Source of the DNA: Leeuwenhoekiella nanhaiensis
GTDB lineage: Bacteria > Bacteroidota > Bacteroidia > Flavobacteriales > Flavobacteriaceae
Reading direction: 5' to 3'
Length of the DNA: 64,000 nt
Assembly (NCBI RefSeq): GCF_002744755.1
Contig: NZ_KZ319294.1
Location: 1-64,000, forward strand
Made by a program: the position numbers and the translations under genes. This document shows positions 1-11,600 of this stretch, piece after piece. A model generated the notes under the pieces. That model did no database searches. It saw nothing but the letters and a program-made list of their open reading frames with translations, and was not told the DNA's origin. Position 1 is the first letter of the stretch, and each line of letters begins with the position of its first letter.

Positions 1-1690
1 CTACTGTTACCGCTACTGGCTCGGTGATCGTATATGTTTCGGTAAACGAACAATCACTATCTGAAGTAATGGTTACCGTATAAGTACCTGCTTCCAATCC
101 ACTTAAATCTTCAGTGGCAGCAATAACCGCGTTAGAAGAATCCTTCCATTCAAATACATAAGTACCACTTCCACCCGAAACGGTAAGATCAATAGCACCA
201 TTCGACTCCTCAAAACAAGCTACATTCGTTATACTTTCGGTGACCACTAAAGCTGAAGCAATCTGGATACTTACGGGCACACGCTCACTTTCACAAGATC
301 CTGCTTTACTTTGACTTACATAAACGATATACAAGCCTACAGACTCAGAGTCTGTATTCACAGTTGGAACTGTTGTTAAAGGGCTGGCTATCGGATCGTT
401 TGAAGCGTAATAATTAAGAGTATATCCAGGAGTAGCAGTAACATTGTAATTTTTTACACCGGTATTTTTACAGAAATTCTCATCAATAGTTGTGGGTACA
501 GGTGAAGTATCAGGGATGACAACTGTTGTAGTAACACTCTTAGGACAAGTTCCGGTTGTGAAGCTATAGGTAACTGTGTAGGTTCCCGGAGAACTGGAAT
601 CTACATCTATTTCTCCGGTTGAAGAATTAATAGCAAGTCCAGAAGGTGAAGCGCTGAAAGTTCCACCTTCAACACCTAGAAGATTTACACTTGCCGATGG
701 TGAACAAAAATCTGCATCTGCATAATCAATTTCAGCCGTACCTAAATTTAACCGAACCGGAATCGGAGCAACCACGTCATCTAACGCAGCTGTGTCAGCA
801 TCTGAAGATTTGGTTTTCACTAAAATTGTTCCAATAGTTAAACCATCACAAGGATCACCTGTTTCGAAAAAGGCGCTTATATTTATTGCTGCTTCTACAA
901 ACTGATTGGCGGTATACTGATTTACGCCATAAGCCCCAATATTTGTGGGAACTGTCCCTATGTTGCTAGCACCAAAGCGCGTGGGTTGAGGCGTTGTATT
1001 CTCAATATAGTTAAAGCCCAGAGCTGAAGTTGCGTCAACTTCCCATTCATAATATCTTACTGTCGCAAGCGACCCTCCATTAGTATAAGAAACTGAGATA
1101 AGAATGTCTCCCAATGTTCTTCCTCCGTCCTGACCTTGAGTTATAAAACCTGTTGTACTATTGTTATAGGTTAATGGCTTTTGTAAAAATTCAAAATCTA
1201 TGTAGCTCGTTCCAGTAGTAACTAAGCGATCACTCGCTACAATTACCCATTGATCGCCAGTATCATCCTGGCCGACATGGAGTAGAACATTATTTATATC
1301 TCCTTTACCTCCAGACTTAGCGTTAGGGTTAACTTTCCATGTAGACGGGTCGTCAGTGTACTTACCCCCACCCTGAAATATATCATCATTGCCGTCATAG
1401 GCGTCAATGACCCGAAATGTAGAGACGGCAGTAACGGGGCTAGCACGTAATGCATCTCCCAGTGGAAAAGCCGGGTAAATATCAAATACAAAGCTATTGG
1501 AGCGAGTACCCAGCCAGTCTCCGGTAGAACCATCCGAATCCAGGTTTCCGTCAATATTAAAGCCCCCGTCCGGAAAAAGCACAGGTGCTACCTGGGAAAA
1601 TGAGACCGTGGAAATAAAAAGCATCAGCGCCAAGATGGTCTGATTTAAAAAGGTATTCCCAGATGTTAAAAAAGTAGTTTCTTGTTTCAT
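1..1690 (-). CDS. Secreted SprB-repeat surface protein, 5' part only
   Basis: Open reading frame of 563 visible codons that starts at the ATG at 1690 and runs off the left edge without a stop. Residues 1-33 form a signal peptide ending in VSFSQ. The next 250 or so residues are a beta-rich region with many G, D and T. From about residue 320 there are Ig-like/gliding-associated modules with C-P-K and S-G-T-Y-x-V-T patterns, and at about 485-555 a clear SprB repeat (VACFEESNGAIDLTVSGG, then YTVTITSDSDC). Such proteins are large, cell-surface, and usually end in a type IX secretion signal, which would lie outside the window. SprB itself is a gliding adhesin of Flavobacterium; this is a relative, not a demonstrated adhesin. 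The frame and signal peptide are seen; function is inferred. Confidence 0.85.
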   Translation of the reverse strand, partial: MKQETTFLTSGNTFLNQTILALMLFISTVSFSQVAPVLFPDGGFNIDGNLDSDGSTGDWLGTRSNSFVFDIYPAFPLGDALRASPVTAVSTFRVIDAYDGNDDIFQGGGKYTDDPSTWKVNPNAKSGGKGDINNVLLHVGQDDTGDQWVIVASDRLVTTGTSYIDFEFLQKPLTYNNSTTGFITQGQDGGRTLGDILISVSYTNGGSLATVRYYEWEVDATSALGFNYIENTTPQPTRFGASNIGTVPTNIGAYGVNQYTANQFVEAAINISAFFETGDPCDGLTIGTILVKTKSSDADTAALDDVVAPIPVRLNLGTAEIDYADADFCSPSASVNLLGVEGGTFSASPSGLAINSSTGEIDVDSSSPGTYTVTYSFTTGTCPKSVTTTVVIPDTSPVPTTIDENFCKNTGVKNYNVTATPGYTLNYYASNDPIASPLTTVPTVNTDSESVGLYIVYVSQSKAGSCESERVPVSIQIASALVVTESITNVACFEESNGAIDLTVSGGSGTYVFEWKDSSNAVIAATEDLSGLEAGTYTVTITSDSDCSFTETYTITEPVAVTV

Positions 1691-1915
1691 ACTAACATTT
1701 TTGTAAATGACACGAAATCATAGCGTTGTTTATCAAAGACCATAGGCCTCTGCTTTTGGAACGAAATAATGAGAAGGGAAAGGTCGAGAAGAACTTCTCG
1801 ATAAATCTTACATATAATTGTCCCATATTCATAAGAATGACCTTTAACAGCACAGTTACTTCATCAGGGGCTTGAAGCATCGCACTTATTGAAATTTGTT
1901 AAAGTTGGGATAGTC

Positions 1916-1951
1916 CAAATATAGAGTGAGTTCAGGCCTGTTTTTTAACAA
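1916..1951 (-). promoter_or_regulatory. Possible promoter of the SprB-repeat gene
   Basis: On the minus strand TATATTTG (1923-1916) matches the Bacteroidota -7 element TAnnTTTG. A TTG lies at 1951-1949, 25 bases upstream, a little further than usual. The resulting leader would be about 220 bases. The -7 match is good and the spacing is poor, so this is tentative. Confidence 0.4.
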
Positions 1952-2084
1952 TATCTTAGCTTTTGGATATAACCAGTTTTTAATTAGCCAAAAAACACTT
2001 TTGCAGAATACTCTATTTCAGAGAGTTGCGTTTTGGCTATTTTTTTTAACACTTTAACAGTAGTTAAACCCTTTCACCTACAAA

Positions 2085-2117
2085 TTGAATTTTATAAATG
2101 TGTATATAGTATATTTG
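2085..2117 (+). promoter_or_regulatory. Promoter of prfC
   Basis: TTG at 2085-2087, 22 bases, then TATATTTG at 2110-2117, a full match to the Bacteroidota -33/-7 consensus. Transcription would start near 2122-2125, 13-16 bases before the ATG at 2138. This excludes the upstream in-frame start at 2033, which would lie before the promoter. Confidence 0.7.
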
Positions 2118-2137
2118 CGAGCCTTAAAAAGAACACG

Positions 2138-3724
2138 ATGAATGTCAAAAAAGAAATAGCTCGCAGACGTACCTTCGGAATTGTATCACATCCTGATGCC
2201 GGTAAAACTACACTGACCGAAAAGTTACTTCTGTTTGGAGGGGCTATACAAGAAGCAGGAGCCGTAAAGTCCAATAAAATCAAGAAAGGAGCAACGAGCG
2301 ACTTTATGGAAATTGAGCGTCAGCGTGGTATCTCAGTTGCTACTTCAGTCCTGGCATTTGAATATAATGGCACAAAAATCAACATTCTCGATACTCCGGG
2401 ACACAAGGATTTTGCTGAAGACACTTTTAGAACATTAACTGCAGTAGATAGCGTAATCGTGGTGGTTGATGTGGCAAAAGGTGTAGAAGAGCAGACCGAA
2501 AAGCTCGTAGAAGTGTGTAGGATGCGCAAAATCCCCATGATCGTATTTATTAATAAATTAGATCGTGAAGGAAAAGACGCGTTTGAATTGCTTGATGAAA
2601 TTGAGCAGAAGCTCAACCTGACAGTTACCCCATTGAGCTTCCCAATAGGTATGGGTTACGATTTCAAAGGCATTTATAACATTTGGGAGAAAAATGTAAA
2701 TCTATTTAGCGGAGATAGTCGCAAGAATATTGAAGAAACTGTAGAAATTGAAGACCTGAACTCTGCAGAATTAGATCAACTAATAGGCAAGAAGTCTGCA
2801 GATAATTTAAGAGATGAACTGGAGTTGGTGACGGGTGTATATCCTGATTTTGACCGTAATGCCTATCTGCAAGCTGAGCAACAACCCGTATTCTTTGGTT
2901 CTGCACTTAACAATTTTGGAGTGCGCGAACTATTAGACTGTTTTATCAGCATCGCTCCCCCACCACGTCCTAAAGAAAGTGAAGAACGTATCGTAAAGCC
3001 TGAAGAAAAAGATTTCACGGGTTTTGTTTTTAAAATTCACGCAAATATGGATCCCAAACACCGGGATCGTTTGGCTTTTGTGAAGATAGTTTCAGGCGTT
3101 TTTGAACGGAATACTCCTTATTTACACGTTAGAAACGGTAAAAAAATGAAGTTTTCGAGTCCGAATGCTTTTTTCGCAGAGCGGAAAGAAATCGTGGATA
3201 TTTCCTATCCCGGGGATATTGTTGGACTACACGATACCGGAAATTTTAAAATAGGTGATACCCTGACTGAAGGAGAAGAAATTCATTACAGAGGAATCCC
3301 TGCATTCTCACCAGAGCATTTTAGGTACATCAACAATGCAGACCCTATGAAATCCAAGCAATTGGAGAAAGGCATTGACCAGTTGATGGATGAAGGGGTT
3401 GCTCAGCTTTTTACGCTTGAATTGAACGGTAGAAAGGTAATTGGAACCGTTGGCGCCCTTCAATACGAAGTTATTCAATACCGGTTAGAACACGAATACG
3501 GAGCCAAATGTACCTATGAGCCCCTGAGCGTTCATAAAGCCTGCTGGGTAGAACCAAAAGACCCTAAAAGTGAAGAATTCAAAGAATTCTTACGTGTAAA
3601 GCAGCGTTTTATGGCTAAAGATAAACGCGGCCAACTGGTATTTTTTGCGGATTCTCCGTTTACCTTACAGATGACTCAGCAAAAATATCCTAATGTCAAA
3701 TTGCACTTCGTTTCTGAGTTTTAG
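2138..3724 (+). CDS. prfC: Peptide chain release factor 3
   Basis: Encodes a 528-residue translational GTPase that recycles RF1/RF2 from the ribosome after termination; the E. coli protein is 529 residues. The start MNVKKEIARRRTFGIVSHPD is chosen because the frame's 35-codon upstream extension contains the promoter and is unlike the family. The P-loop HPDAGKTT is at about residues 16-23, the G3 motif DTPGH follows at about 87-91, and NKLD (G4) at about 141-144. Downstream are the RF3-typical domains ending in KLHFVSEF. It stands alone, transcribed away from the surface-protein gene and towards the DUF3467 gene, with a bidirectional terminator between them. Identity is secure. Confidence 0.97.
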   Translation: MNVKKEIARRRTFGIVSHPDAGKTTLTEKLLLFGGAIQEAGAVKSNKIKKGATSDFMEIERQRGISVATSVLAFEYNGTKINILDTPGHKDFAEDTFRTLTAVDSVIVVVDVAKGVEEQTEKLVEVCRMRKIPMIVFINKLDREGKDAFELLDEIEQKLNLTVTPLSFPIGMGYDFKGIYNIWEKNVNLFSGDSRKNIEETVEIEDLNSAELDQLIGKKSADNLRDELELVTGVYPDFDRNAYLQAEQQPVFFGSALNNFGVRELLDCFISIAPPPRPKESEERIVKPEEKDFTGFVFKIHANMDPKHRDRLAFVKIVSGVFERNTPYLHVRNGKKMKFSSPNAFFAERKEIVDISYPGDIVGLHDTGNFKIGDTLTEGEEIHYRGIPAFSPEHFRYINNADPMKSKQLEKGIDQLMDEGVAQLFTLELNGRKVIGTVGALQYEVIQYRLEHEYGAKCTYEPLSVHKACWVEPKDPKSEEFKEFLRVKQRFMAKDKRGQLVFFADSPFTLQMTQQKYPNVKLHFVSEF

Positions 3725-3783
3725 TTAAAATAAAGCCTAATTAACGATCTAAATATTTTAAACACACAAGAAGTCGTAAAAAC

Positions 3784-3825
3784 AAAAAAGAGGCTTTAAA
3801 TCACGTGATTTAAAGCCTCTTTTTT
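3784..3825. terminator. Bidirectional terminator between prfC and the DUF3467 gene
   Basis: A perfect 42-base palindrome centred on CACGTG: six A, a stem GAGGCTTTAAATCA and its complement, six T. It can end transcripts from both convergent genes. Confidence 0.9.
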
Positions 3826-3918
3826 GATGGGTATAATTAAAATTTATCAATACGTAAACCCTCAATAAGATTTAAGAATAATCTGCGCTGTAAGATAAAA
3901 TTCAGTCTAACCCAAAGT

Positions 3919-4233
3919 TTAAGCCTGACCCGTTGGACCAAAATTCAAAGGAATGGGTTGCTTTTCATAATCTTTGATTTCACCATGAGCCTGCTCAAAA
4001 CGCTTCACATTTTCCTGAAGTGCCTTTGCCAAACGCTTGGCATGTTGTGGCGTCAAAATTATTCGTGACTTTACCTTACTCTTAGGAGTACCCGGCATAA
4101 TATTTATAAAATCAACCACAAACTCTGAAATGGAATGATTAATTATCGCAAGATTTGAATATTGGCCCTGAGCAGTTGCTTCGTCCAGTTCTATATTCAA
4201 TTGCGGGTTTTGATTTTTATCTTCTTCAGCCAT
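3919..4233 (-). CDS. DUF3467 family protein
   Basis: A 104-residue soluble protein starting MAEEDKNQNPQLNIELDE and ending PIPLNFGPTGQA, both typical of the short DUF3467 proteins of Bacteroidota. The core has the IINHSISEFVVDF and KVKSRIILTP..A.RL segments. No biochemical function is established for the family. The frame can be read further upstream to 4269, but that ATG lies inside the terminator hairpin behind rpoC, so the start is at 4233 or the in-frame ATG at 4245. Its position just behind rpoC is common in this group, and read-through from rpoBC is possible despite the hairpin. Confidence 0.85.
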   Translation of the reverse strand: MAEEDKNQNPQLNIELDEATAQGQYSNLAIINHSISEFVVDFINIMPGTPKSKVKSRIILTPQHAKRLAKALQENVKRFEQAHGEIKDYEKQPIPLNFGPTGQA

Positions 4234-4256
4234 ATTATCTGACATTTGGGTATAAA

Positions 4257-4287
4257 AAAACAGCTTCATTAAAAATGAAGCTGTTTT
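4257..4287 (-). terminator. Terminator behind rpoC
   Basis: A 13-base perfect stem (4257-4269 with 4275-4287, AAAACAGCTTCAT and its complement) with a 5-base loop. On the minus strand it is followed by a T run, 12 bases after the rpoC stop. It overlaps the longest possible 5' extension of the DUF3467 gene. Confidence 0.85.
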
Positions 4288-4298
4288 CTATATAATTA

Positions 4299-7200
4299 TT
4301 AATTAAAGTTTACTTCTTCTCGAGCTGCATTGAGTTCTTCAAGCTCTTGCTTGCTACCTACGATAATCTTATCGTATCGTCTTAGACCGGTACCAGCAGG
4401 AATTCTATGACCTACAATTACATTCTCTTTCAGACCTTCAAGTTCATCTATCTTACCGCTTACCGCTGCTTCGTTAAGAACTTTTGTAGTCTCCTGGAAC
4501 GAAGCCGCAGAGATAAAGGACTTCGTTTGAAGCGAAGCTCTGGTAATTCCCTGAAGAACCGGAGTAGCCGTAGCAGCGACAACGTCGCGAGCTGTTGCCA
4601 GGGTCTTATCTTCTCTTCTTAAGATTGAGTTAGCATCTCTCAAGTCTCTTGGCGAAATGATTTGACCAGGCTTTAAGGTATCAGAGTCACCGGCATCTTC
4701 AATAACTTTCATACCGAAAATAGCGTCATTTTCTGCGATGAAGTCATCTTTGTGTACCAGTTGGTTCTCTAGGAAGATAGTATCACCCGGATCCTGAATA
4801 CGTACTTTACGCATCATTTGACGAACAACTACCTCAAAGTGCTTGTCATTAATCTTCACACCCTGTAAACGGTAAACTTCCTGAACTTCATTTACCAAGT
4901 ACTGTTGAACAGCAGATGGACCTTTAATTGCAAGAATATCTTCCGGAGTTACAGAACCATCAGACAACGGCATACCCGCTCTTACGAAGTCATTCTCCTG
5001 AACAAGGATCTGGTTCGAAAGTTTCACAAGGTATTTTTTAACCTCTCCAAGTTTAGATTCAACGATAATCTCACGGTTACCACGCTTAATTTTACCGAAA
5101 GAAACCACACCATCAATCTCACTTACTACAGCAGGGTTAGATGGATTACGTGCTTCAAACAATTCGGTTACACGTGGGAGACCACCGGTAATATCCCCTG
5201 CTTTTGCAGACTTACGTGGTATTTTAACCAGGATTTTACCAATTTTAATCTTCTCGTCATTATCTACCATCAAGTGAGCACCTACAGGTAAGTTGTATGA
5301 ACGAATTACTTCGTCTTTTTTACCCATAATGTGTAAGGTAGGAATCATACGTTTGTTACGTGATTCTGAAATAACTTTCTCCTGGAAACCGGTTTGTTCA
5401 TCGGTCTCAACCTGATACGTTACCCCTTGCTCGATATTTTCGTATTTGATCTTACCGGCAAATTCTGAAATGATCACACCGTTAAATGGATCCCAGGTAC
5501 AGATTACATCACCCTTAGAAACTTTGTCTCCATCTTTCATAAAGAGCTGAGAACCGTAAGGAATGTTGTTTGTACTAAGAAGAATTCCAGTTTTAGCGTC
5601 AACGATTTTAGCTTCTGAAGTACGTGAAATAACGATATTGGAAGTAGAACCATCTGGCGCCTCACCTTCAACAGTCTTAAGATCTTCAATCTCCAGACGA
5701 CCGTCAAATTTAGAAACAACCTTATTCTCTTCGGAAATGTTACCTGCAATACCACCCACGTGGAAGGTACGTAGTGTAAGCTGTGTACCCGGCTCACCAA
5801 TTGACTGAGCAGCCACAACACCTACAGCTTCACCCATCTGAACCATCTTATTGGTCGCAAGGTTTCTACCGTAACATTTAGCACAGATTCCTTTAGGAGC
5901 TTCACAAGTAAGTGGAGAACGTACTTCTACACTTTCAATAGGCGCTTTAGAAATCTCAGCTGCCAATTCTTCAGAAATTTCCTGGCCGGCAACAACTATT
6001 ACTTCCCCGTCTAATGGGTTGATTACATCATTAAGAGCAATACGACCTATTATACGCGCTTCAAGCGTTTCAACAATCTCTTCATTTTTCTTAAGTGCAG
6101 ATACTTCAACACCTCTTAAGGTATCGCAATCTTCACTGTTTACGATCACATCCTGAGAAACGTCCACAAGACGACGGGTTAAGTAACCCGCATCCGCAGT
6201 TTTAAGTGCGGTATCTGCAAGACCTTTACGTGCACCGTGAGTAGAGATAAAGTATTCAAGAATTGAAAGGCCTTCCTTAAAGTTAGAAAGAATCGGGTTT
6301 TCAATAATGGCTCCACCACCGTCGTTTGACTTTTTAGGCTTAGCCATCAAACCACGCATACCGGTTAACTGACGAATCTGTTCTTTAGATCCACGAGCCC
6401 CGGAGTCAAGCATCATAAATACCGAGTTAAATCCTTGTTGATCTTCACGGATACGCTTCATAGATAACTCAGTAAGCGACGCGTTAGTCGACGTCCATAC
6501 ATCAATTACCTGGTTGTAACGCTCAGAGTTGGTAATAAGACCCATGTTGTAGCTAGACATAATGCCGTCTACCTGCGTATTGGCCTCTTCAATCATCTCA
6601 TACTTTTCAGCAGGAATAATGATATCCCCTAATGAGAATGAAAGTCCACCTCTAAATGCGAATGTATATCCTAATGTTTTGATGCTATCTAAGAATTCTG
6701 CGGTACGCGGAACATTAGTAAGCTTCAAAATACGAGCGATTACATCACGTAACGACTTTTTGGTCAATACTTCGTTAATGTAACCGGCCTCTTCAGGTAC
6801 GCTTTCATTAAATAATACACGACCTACAGTAGTCTCAATAATTTGCGGAACTAATTCTCCGGCTTCATTGAAATCCTTGGTGCGTATTTTAATAATCGCG
6901 TTAATATTTACACGCTTCTGGTTGTGTGCGATAACCACTTCTTCAGGGCTGTAAAAGGTAATCCCTTCTCCTAAAATTGGATGCTCTGGAGTACTCTTAC
7001 GGGCTTTGGTCATATAATATAGACCCAATACCATATCCTGAGAAGGTACCGTAATAGGAGCACCGTTAGCAGGGTTAAGGATATTGTTTGAAGCAAGCAT
7101 TAACATCTGCGCTTCAAGAATAGCCTCAGGTCCTAATGGAAGGTGAACCGCCATCTGGTCACCATCAAAATCCGCGTTAAATGCGGTACAAACTAATGGG

Positions 7201-8600
7201 TGAAGCTGAATTGCCTTACCTTCAATTAATTTAGGCTGAAACGCCTGAATACCCAAACGGTGAAGCGTTGGAGCACGGTTTAGTAACACCGGATGTCCTT
7301 TAAGAACGTTTTCCAGGATGTCCCAAACTACAGGCTCTTTCTTATCAATAATCTTTTTAGCAGACTTTACGGTTTTTACAATACCACGCTCAATCAGTTT
7401 TCTGATTACGAAAGGTTTGTAAAGTTCAGCAGCCATATCTTTTGGCAAACCGCACTCGTAAAGTTTTAATTCTGGTCCTACAACAATTACTGAACGTGCA
7501 GAATAATCAACACGCTTACCAAGTAAGTTCTGACGGAAACGACCCTGCTTACCTTTAAGTGAGTCAGAAAGTGACTTCAAAGGTCTGTTAGAATCGGTTT
7601 TTACTGCTGAAGACTTACGGGTGTTATCAAATAATGAATCTACCGCTTCCTGAAGCATACGCTTCTCATTACGCAAGATTACCTCTGGAGCTTTGATTTC
7701 CATCAAACGCTTCAAACGGTTGTTACGAATGATCACACGACGGTATAAGTCATTTAAATCTGAAGTTGCAAAACGACCACCATCAAGTGGCACAAGCGGA
7801 CGCAATTCTGGTGGAATTACCGGGATTACTTTCATTATCATCCACTCCGGAAGATTTTCGCGATTCTTATTAGCATCACGTAAAGCTTCAACTACCTGAA
7901 GACGCTTTAAAGCTTCCGTTTTACGTTGTTTTGAAGTCTCATTGTTTGCTTTATGACGCAGGTCATAAGAAAGCTCGTTAAGATCTATACGTCTCAACAA
8001 TTCAATAAGACACTCAGCACCCATCTTAGCGATGAATTTGTTTGGATCTGTATCTTCCAGATACATATTTTCCTGTGGAATTGAATCCAAAACATTTAGG
8101 TATTCTTCTTCCGTAAGGAAATCCATTTTTTGTAATGGCTCTCCTTCTTCGTTGTTTGCAATACCCGGCTGAATAACTACATAGCGCTCATAATAGATAA
8201 TCATATCCAATTTCTTGGAAGGAAGACCTAAAAGATACCCTATTTTATTTGGCAAACTTCTAAAGTACCAGATGTGCGCAACAGGAACCACAAGATTGAT
8301 GTGTCCCACACGGTCTCTACGTACCTTCTTCTCAGTAACTTCTACCCCACAACGGTCACAAACAATGCCCTTGTAACGTATACGCTTATACTTACCACAA
8401 GCACACTCATAATCCTTAACAGGACCAAAGATACGCTCACAGAATAAACCGTCACGCTCTGGTTTGTGCGTACGGTAGTTTATAGTTTCTGGTTTTAACA
8501 CCTCACCGCGTGATTCAGCCAAAATCGCTTCGGGAGACGCAAGACCAATAGAGATTTTGTCAAATCTCTTTACTGCATTCTTATCATTATCTCTTGCCAT
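4299..8600 (-). CDS. rpoC: DNA-directed RNA polymerase subunit beta'
   Basis: Full-length 1433-residue catalytic subunit of RNA polymerase. The catalytic motif NADFDGDQM is at residues 475-483. The N-terminal zinc ribbon [20 protein letters not shown] is near residue 65 and a second Cys set ([15 protein letters not shown]) is near 900, followed by [20 protein letters not shown]. It lies 86 bases behind rpoB and is transcribed with it; a strong terminator follows. The start [20 protein letters not shown] agrees with Bacteroidota homologues. Nothing is missing. Confidence 0.99.
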   Translation of the reverse strand: MARDNDKNAVKRFDKISIGLASPEAILAESRGEVLKPETINYRTHKPERDGLFCERIFGPVKDYECACGKYKRIRYKGIVCDRCGVEVTEKKVRRDRVGHINLVVPVAHIWYFRSLPNKIGYLLGLPSKKLDMIIYYERYVVIQPGIANNEEGEPLQKMDFLTEEEYLNVLDSIPQENMYLEDTDPNKFIAKMGAECLIELLRRIDLNELSYDLRHKANNETSKQRKTEALKRLQVVEALRDANKNRENLPEWMIMKVIPVIPPELRPLVPLDGGRFATSDLNDLYRRVIIRNNRLKRLMEIKAPEVILRNEKRMLQEAVDSLFDNTRKSSAVKTDSNRPLKSLSDSLKGKQGRFRQNLLGKRVDYSARSVIVVGPELKLYECGLPKDMAAELYKPFVIRKLIERGIVKTVKSAKKIIDKKEPVVWDILENVLKGHPVLLNRAPTLHRLGIQAFQPKLIEGKAIQLHPLVCTAFNADFDGDQMAVHLPLGPEAILEAQMLMLASNNILNPANGAPITVPSQDMVLGLYYMTKARKSTPEHPILGEGITFYSPEEVVIAHNQKRVNINAIIKIRTKDFNEAGELVPQIIETTVGRVLFNESVPEEAGYINEVLTKKSLRDVIARILKLTNVPRTAEFLDSIKTLGYTFAFRGGLSFSLGDIIIPAEKYEMIEEANTQVDGIMSSYNMGLITNSERYNQVIDVWTSTNASLTELSMKRIREDQQGFNSVFMMLDSGARGSKEQIRQLTGMRGLMAKPKKSNDGGGAIIENPILSNFKEGLSILEYFISTHGARKGLADTALKTADAGYLTRRLVDVSQDVIVNSEDCDTLRGVEVSALKKNEEIVETLEARIIGRIALNDVINPLDGEVIVVAGQEISEELAAEISKAPIESVEVRSPLTCEAPKGICAKCYGRNLATNKMVQMGEAVGVVAAQSIGEPGTQLTLRTFHVGGIAGNISEENKVVSKFDGRLEIEDLKTVEGEAPDGSTSNIVISRTSEAKIVDAKTGILLSTNNIPYGSQLFMKDGDKVSKGDVICTWDPFNGVIISEFAGKIKYENIEQGVTYQVETDEQTGFQEKVISESRNKRMIPTLHIMGKKDEVIRSYNLPVGAHLMVDNDEKIKIGKILVKIPRKSAKAGDITGGLPRVTELFEARNPSNPAVVSEIDGVVSFGKIKRGNREIIVESKLGEVKKYLVKLSNQILVQENDFVRAGMPLSDGSVTPEDILAIKGPSAVQQYLVNEVQEVYRLQGVKINDKHFEVVVRQMMRKVRIQDPGDTIFLENQLVHKDDFIAENDAIFGMKVIEDAGDSDTLKPGQIISPRDLRDANSILRREDKTLATARDVVAATATPVLQGITRASLQTKSFISAASFQETTKVLNEAAVSGKIDELEGLKENVIVGHRIPAGTGLRRYDKIIVGSKQELEELNAAREEVNFN

Positions 8601-8651
8601 AATACCTTATGTCGAAAATTATTCTTTTTGTTTTGTGATACTTTATAAAGA

Positions 8652-8677
8652 GGTTACGCTTCCGCGGAAGCGCAACC
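8652..8677 (-). repeat. 26-base palindromic hairpin between rpoB and rpoC
   Basis: CGCTTCCGCGGAAGCG (8657-8672) is a perfect 16-base palindrome, extended by GGTT/AACC across one mismatch to 8652-8677. It begins 10 bases behind the rpoB stop. No T run follows on the minus strand, so it is not an intrinsic terminator. It resembles the CGCTTTCGCGAAAGCG palindrome at 21615-21636. Confidence 0.75.
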
Positions 8678-8686
8678 CTTCAGTAT

Positions 8687-11600
8687 CTATTCTTCCAGAC
8701 GAATGTCTAGACCCAGACCTTTAAGTTCGTGCATCAATACGTTGAACGACTCAGGAAGACCCGGTTCTGGCATTGGCTCACCTTTTACGATACTTTCGTA
8801 TGTCTTGGCTCTACCAATCACATCATCAGACTTCACGGTAAGGATTTCTCTCAAGGTAGCCGAAGCTCCATAAGCCTCAAGAGCCCAAACCTCCATCTCA
8901 CCAAAACGCTGACCACCAAATTGTGCTTTACCACCTAATGGCTGTTGCGTAATCAAAGAGTAAGGTCCTATTGAACGTGCGTGCATCTTATCGTCAACCA
9001 TATGCCCTAGTTTAAGCATATAGATAACCCCGACGGTTGCAGGCTGATCAAAACGATCACCGGTACCACCGTCATACAGATAGGTGTGTCCAAATCTTGG
9101 GATACCTGCCTTATCAGTAAGTTCATTGATCTGGTCAAGAGTAGCACCGTCAAAAATTGGCGTTGCATACTTCTGTCCTAATTTCTGACCGGCCCATCCA
9201 AGAACCGTTTCATAAATCTGACCGATGTTCATACGAGAAGGTACACCCAGCGGGTTTAGTACGATATCTACAGGAGTACCATCTTCCAGGAATGGCATAT
9301 CCTCCTCACGTACGATACGCGCTACAATACCTTTGTTACCGTGACGACCTGCCATCTTATCTCCTACTTTCAGTTTACGTTTTTTAGCAACGTACACTTT
9401 AGCAAGTTTGATGATTCCCGCAGGAAGTTCATCTCCTACAGAGATGGTAAATTTCTCACGACGTAAGTTACCTTGAAGGTCATTTTCCTTAATGCGGTAG
9501 TTGTGTAACAAATCTGCAATCAACGCATTGGTTGCATCATCTGTAGTCCAGGTTCCCTGATTAAGGTGGGTATAGTCTTCAACGGCGTTAAGCATCTTAA
9601 GCGTGAACTTCTTACCTTTTGGCAATACTTCTTCCCCTAAATCATTCTTAACACCCTGAGCAGTCTTACCATTAACAAGCTGGAATAATTTGTCAACTAA
9701 AATGGCTTTAAGCTCATCAAACTTCTGATCGTATTCTGCCTCTAATGCAGAAATATCTTCTTTATCTTTTGCGCGCTTGCGCTTATCTTTTATTGCTCTA
9801 GCGAAAAGTTTCTTATCAATAACAACCCCTCTTAATGAAGGAGAAGCTTTTAACGAAGCATCTTTTACGTCACCAGCCTTATCACCGAAGATCGCGCGAA
9901 GTAGTTTTTCTTCCGGAGTTGGATCTGATTCTCCTTTAGGTGTAATCTTACCAATTAGAATATCTCCAGGCTTCACTTCGGCACCAATGCGAATCATACC
10001 GTTTTCGTCAAGGTCTTTAGTGGCCTCTTCAGAAACGTTAGGAATATCATTGGTCAATTCTTCGTTACCTAATTTGGTATCACGTACGTCTAATGAATAC
10101 TCATCTACATGAATTGAGGTAAAGATGTCATCACGAACCACTTTCTCAGAAATTACGATCGCATCCTCGAAGTTATACCCTTTCCAAGGCATAAAGGCTA
10201 CTTTCATGTTTCTACCCAAAGCCAGTTCACCTGCTTCAGTAGCGTATCCCTGACAAAGAACCTGTCCTTTCTTAACACGGTCGCCTCTTCTTACGATAGG
10301 CTTCAGGTTAATAGAAGTACTTTGGTTTGTCTTACGGAATTTGATCAACTGATAGGTTTTGCTATCGCCATCAAAGCTCACCATACGCTCTTCGTCGGTA
10401 CGGTCGTACTTGATTGTAATTTCGTTAGCATCAACATATTCTACCACACCTTCTCCTTCAGCGTTGATCAATACACGAGAATCTGAAGCAACCTGACGTT
10501 CAAGACCGGTACCTACGATAGGCGAATCAGCACGTAAAAGTGGAACCGCCTGACGCATCATGTTTGATCCCATCAACGCACGGTTCGCATCATCATGCTC
10601 CAGAAATGGAATTAATGAAGCCGAAATGGAAGCGATCTGGTTAGGAGAAACGTCAGCATAATGTACTGTGTTTGGCTCCACAACCGGGAAGTCACCTTCC
10701 ATACGTGCAATAACACGATCTTCTTCAATCTTACCGGAATCATCCATAGGGTTGTTTGCCTGAGCAATCAACATACCTTCTTCTTCTTCCGCGCTTAAAT
10801 ATTGTGGTTTGCTTTCTAAGTCAATCTTACCATCGGTTACCGTACGATATGGAGTTTCGATAAAGCCCATATTGTTTACTTTGGCATAAACAGCCAAAGA
10901 AGAGATCAGACCAATGTTTGGACCTTCAGGAGTTTCGATAGGACATAGACGCCCGTAGTGGGTATAGTGTACATCACGAACCTCAAAACCTGCACGCTCA
11001 CGAGAAAGACCACCGGGCCCTAGTGCTGAAAGACGACGCTTGTGCGTAATCTCCGCAAGTGGGTTGGTTTGATCCATAAACTGAGAAAGCTGGTTTGTAC
11101 CAAAGAATGAATTGATTACAGACGAAAGAGTTTTCGCATTAATCAAATCAATCGGAGTAAATACCTCATTGTCACGAACGTTCATACGCTCACGAATGGT
11201 ACGAGCCATACGAGCTAGACCAACACCAAACTGAGTTGATAACTGCTCACCCACAGTACGTACACGACGGTTAGAAAGGTGATCAATATCATCAATCTCT
11301 GCTTTTGAGTTGATCAACTCAATAAGATACTTAACGATGGTAATGATATCCTGCTTGGTAAGCACCTGCTTATCCATACCGATATCTAAACCTAATTTTT
11401 TGTTCATTCGGTAACGACCTACTTCACCTAAGTTGTAACGCTGGTCGCTAAAGAATAATTTGTCAATAATACCGCGTGCTGTTTCCTCATCTGGCGGCTC
11501 AGCATTACGCAATTGACGATATATATGCTCTACAGCCTCTTTTTCGGAGTTTGTAGGATCTTTTTGTAAGGTATTGTGGATGATGGCGTAATCTGCTAAC

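Larger units (their letters stand above)
1691..2137. other. Divergent intergenic region between the SprB-repeat gene and prfC
   Basis: About 450 bases, AT-rich, with no convincing gene. It holds a candidate promoter for each neighbour (1951-1916 minus, 2085-2117 plus). A 62-codon minus-strand frame at 1692-1880 has no recognisable composition and lies inside the predicted leader. Confidence 0.6.

Noticed and set aside
1692-1880. 62-codon minus-strand frame
   Set aside because: Lies in the predicted leader of the SprB-repeat gene and has no family features or hydrophobic pattern of a real small protein.
4905-5291. 128-codon plus-strand frame inside rpoC
   Set aside because: Antisense shadow of a strongly conserved gene.
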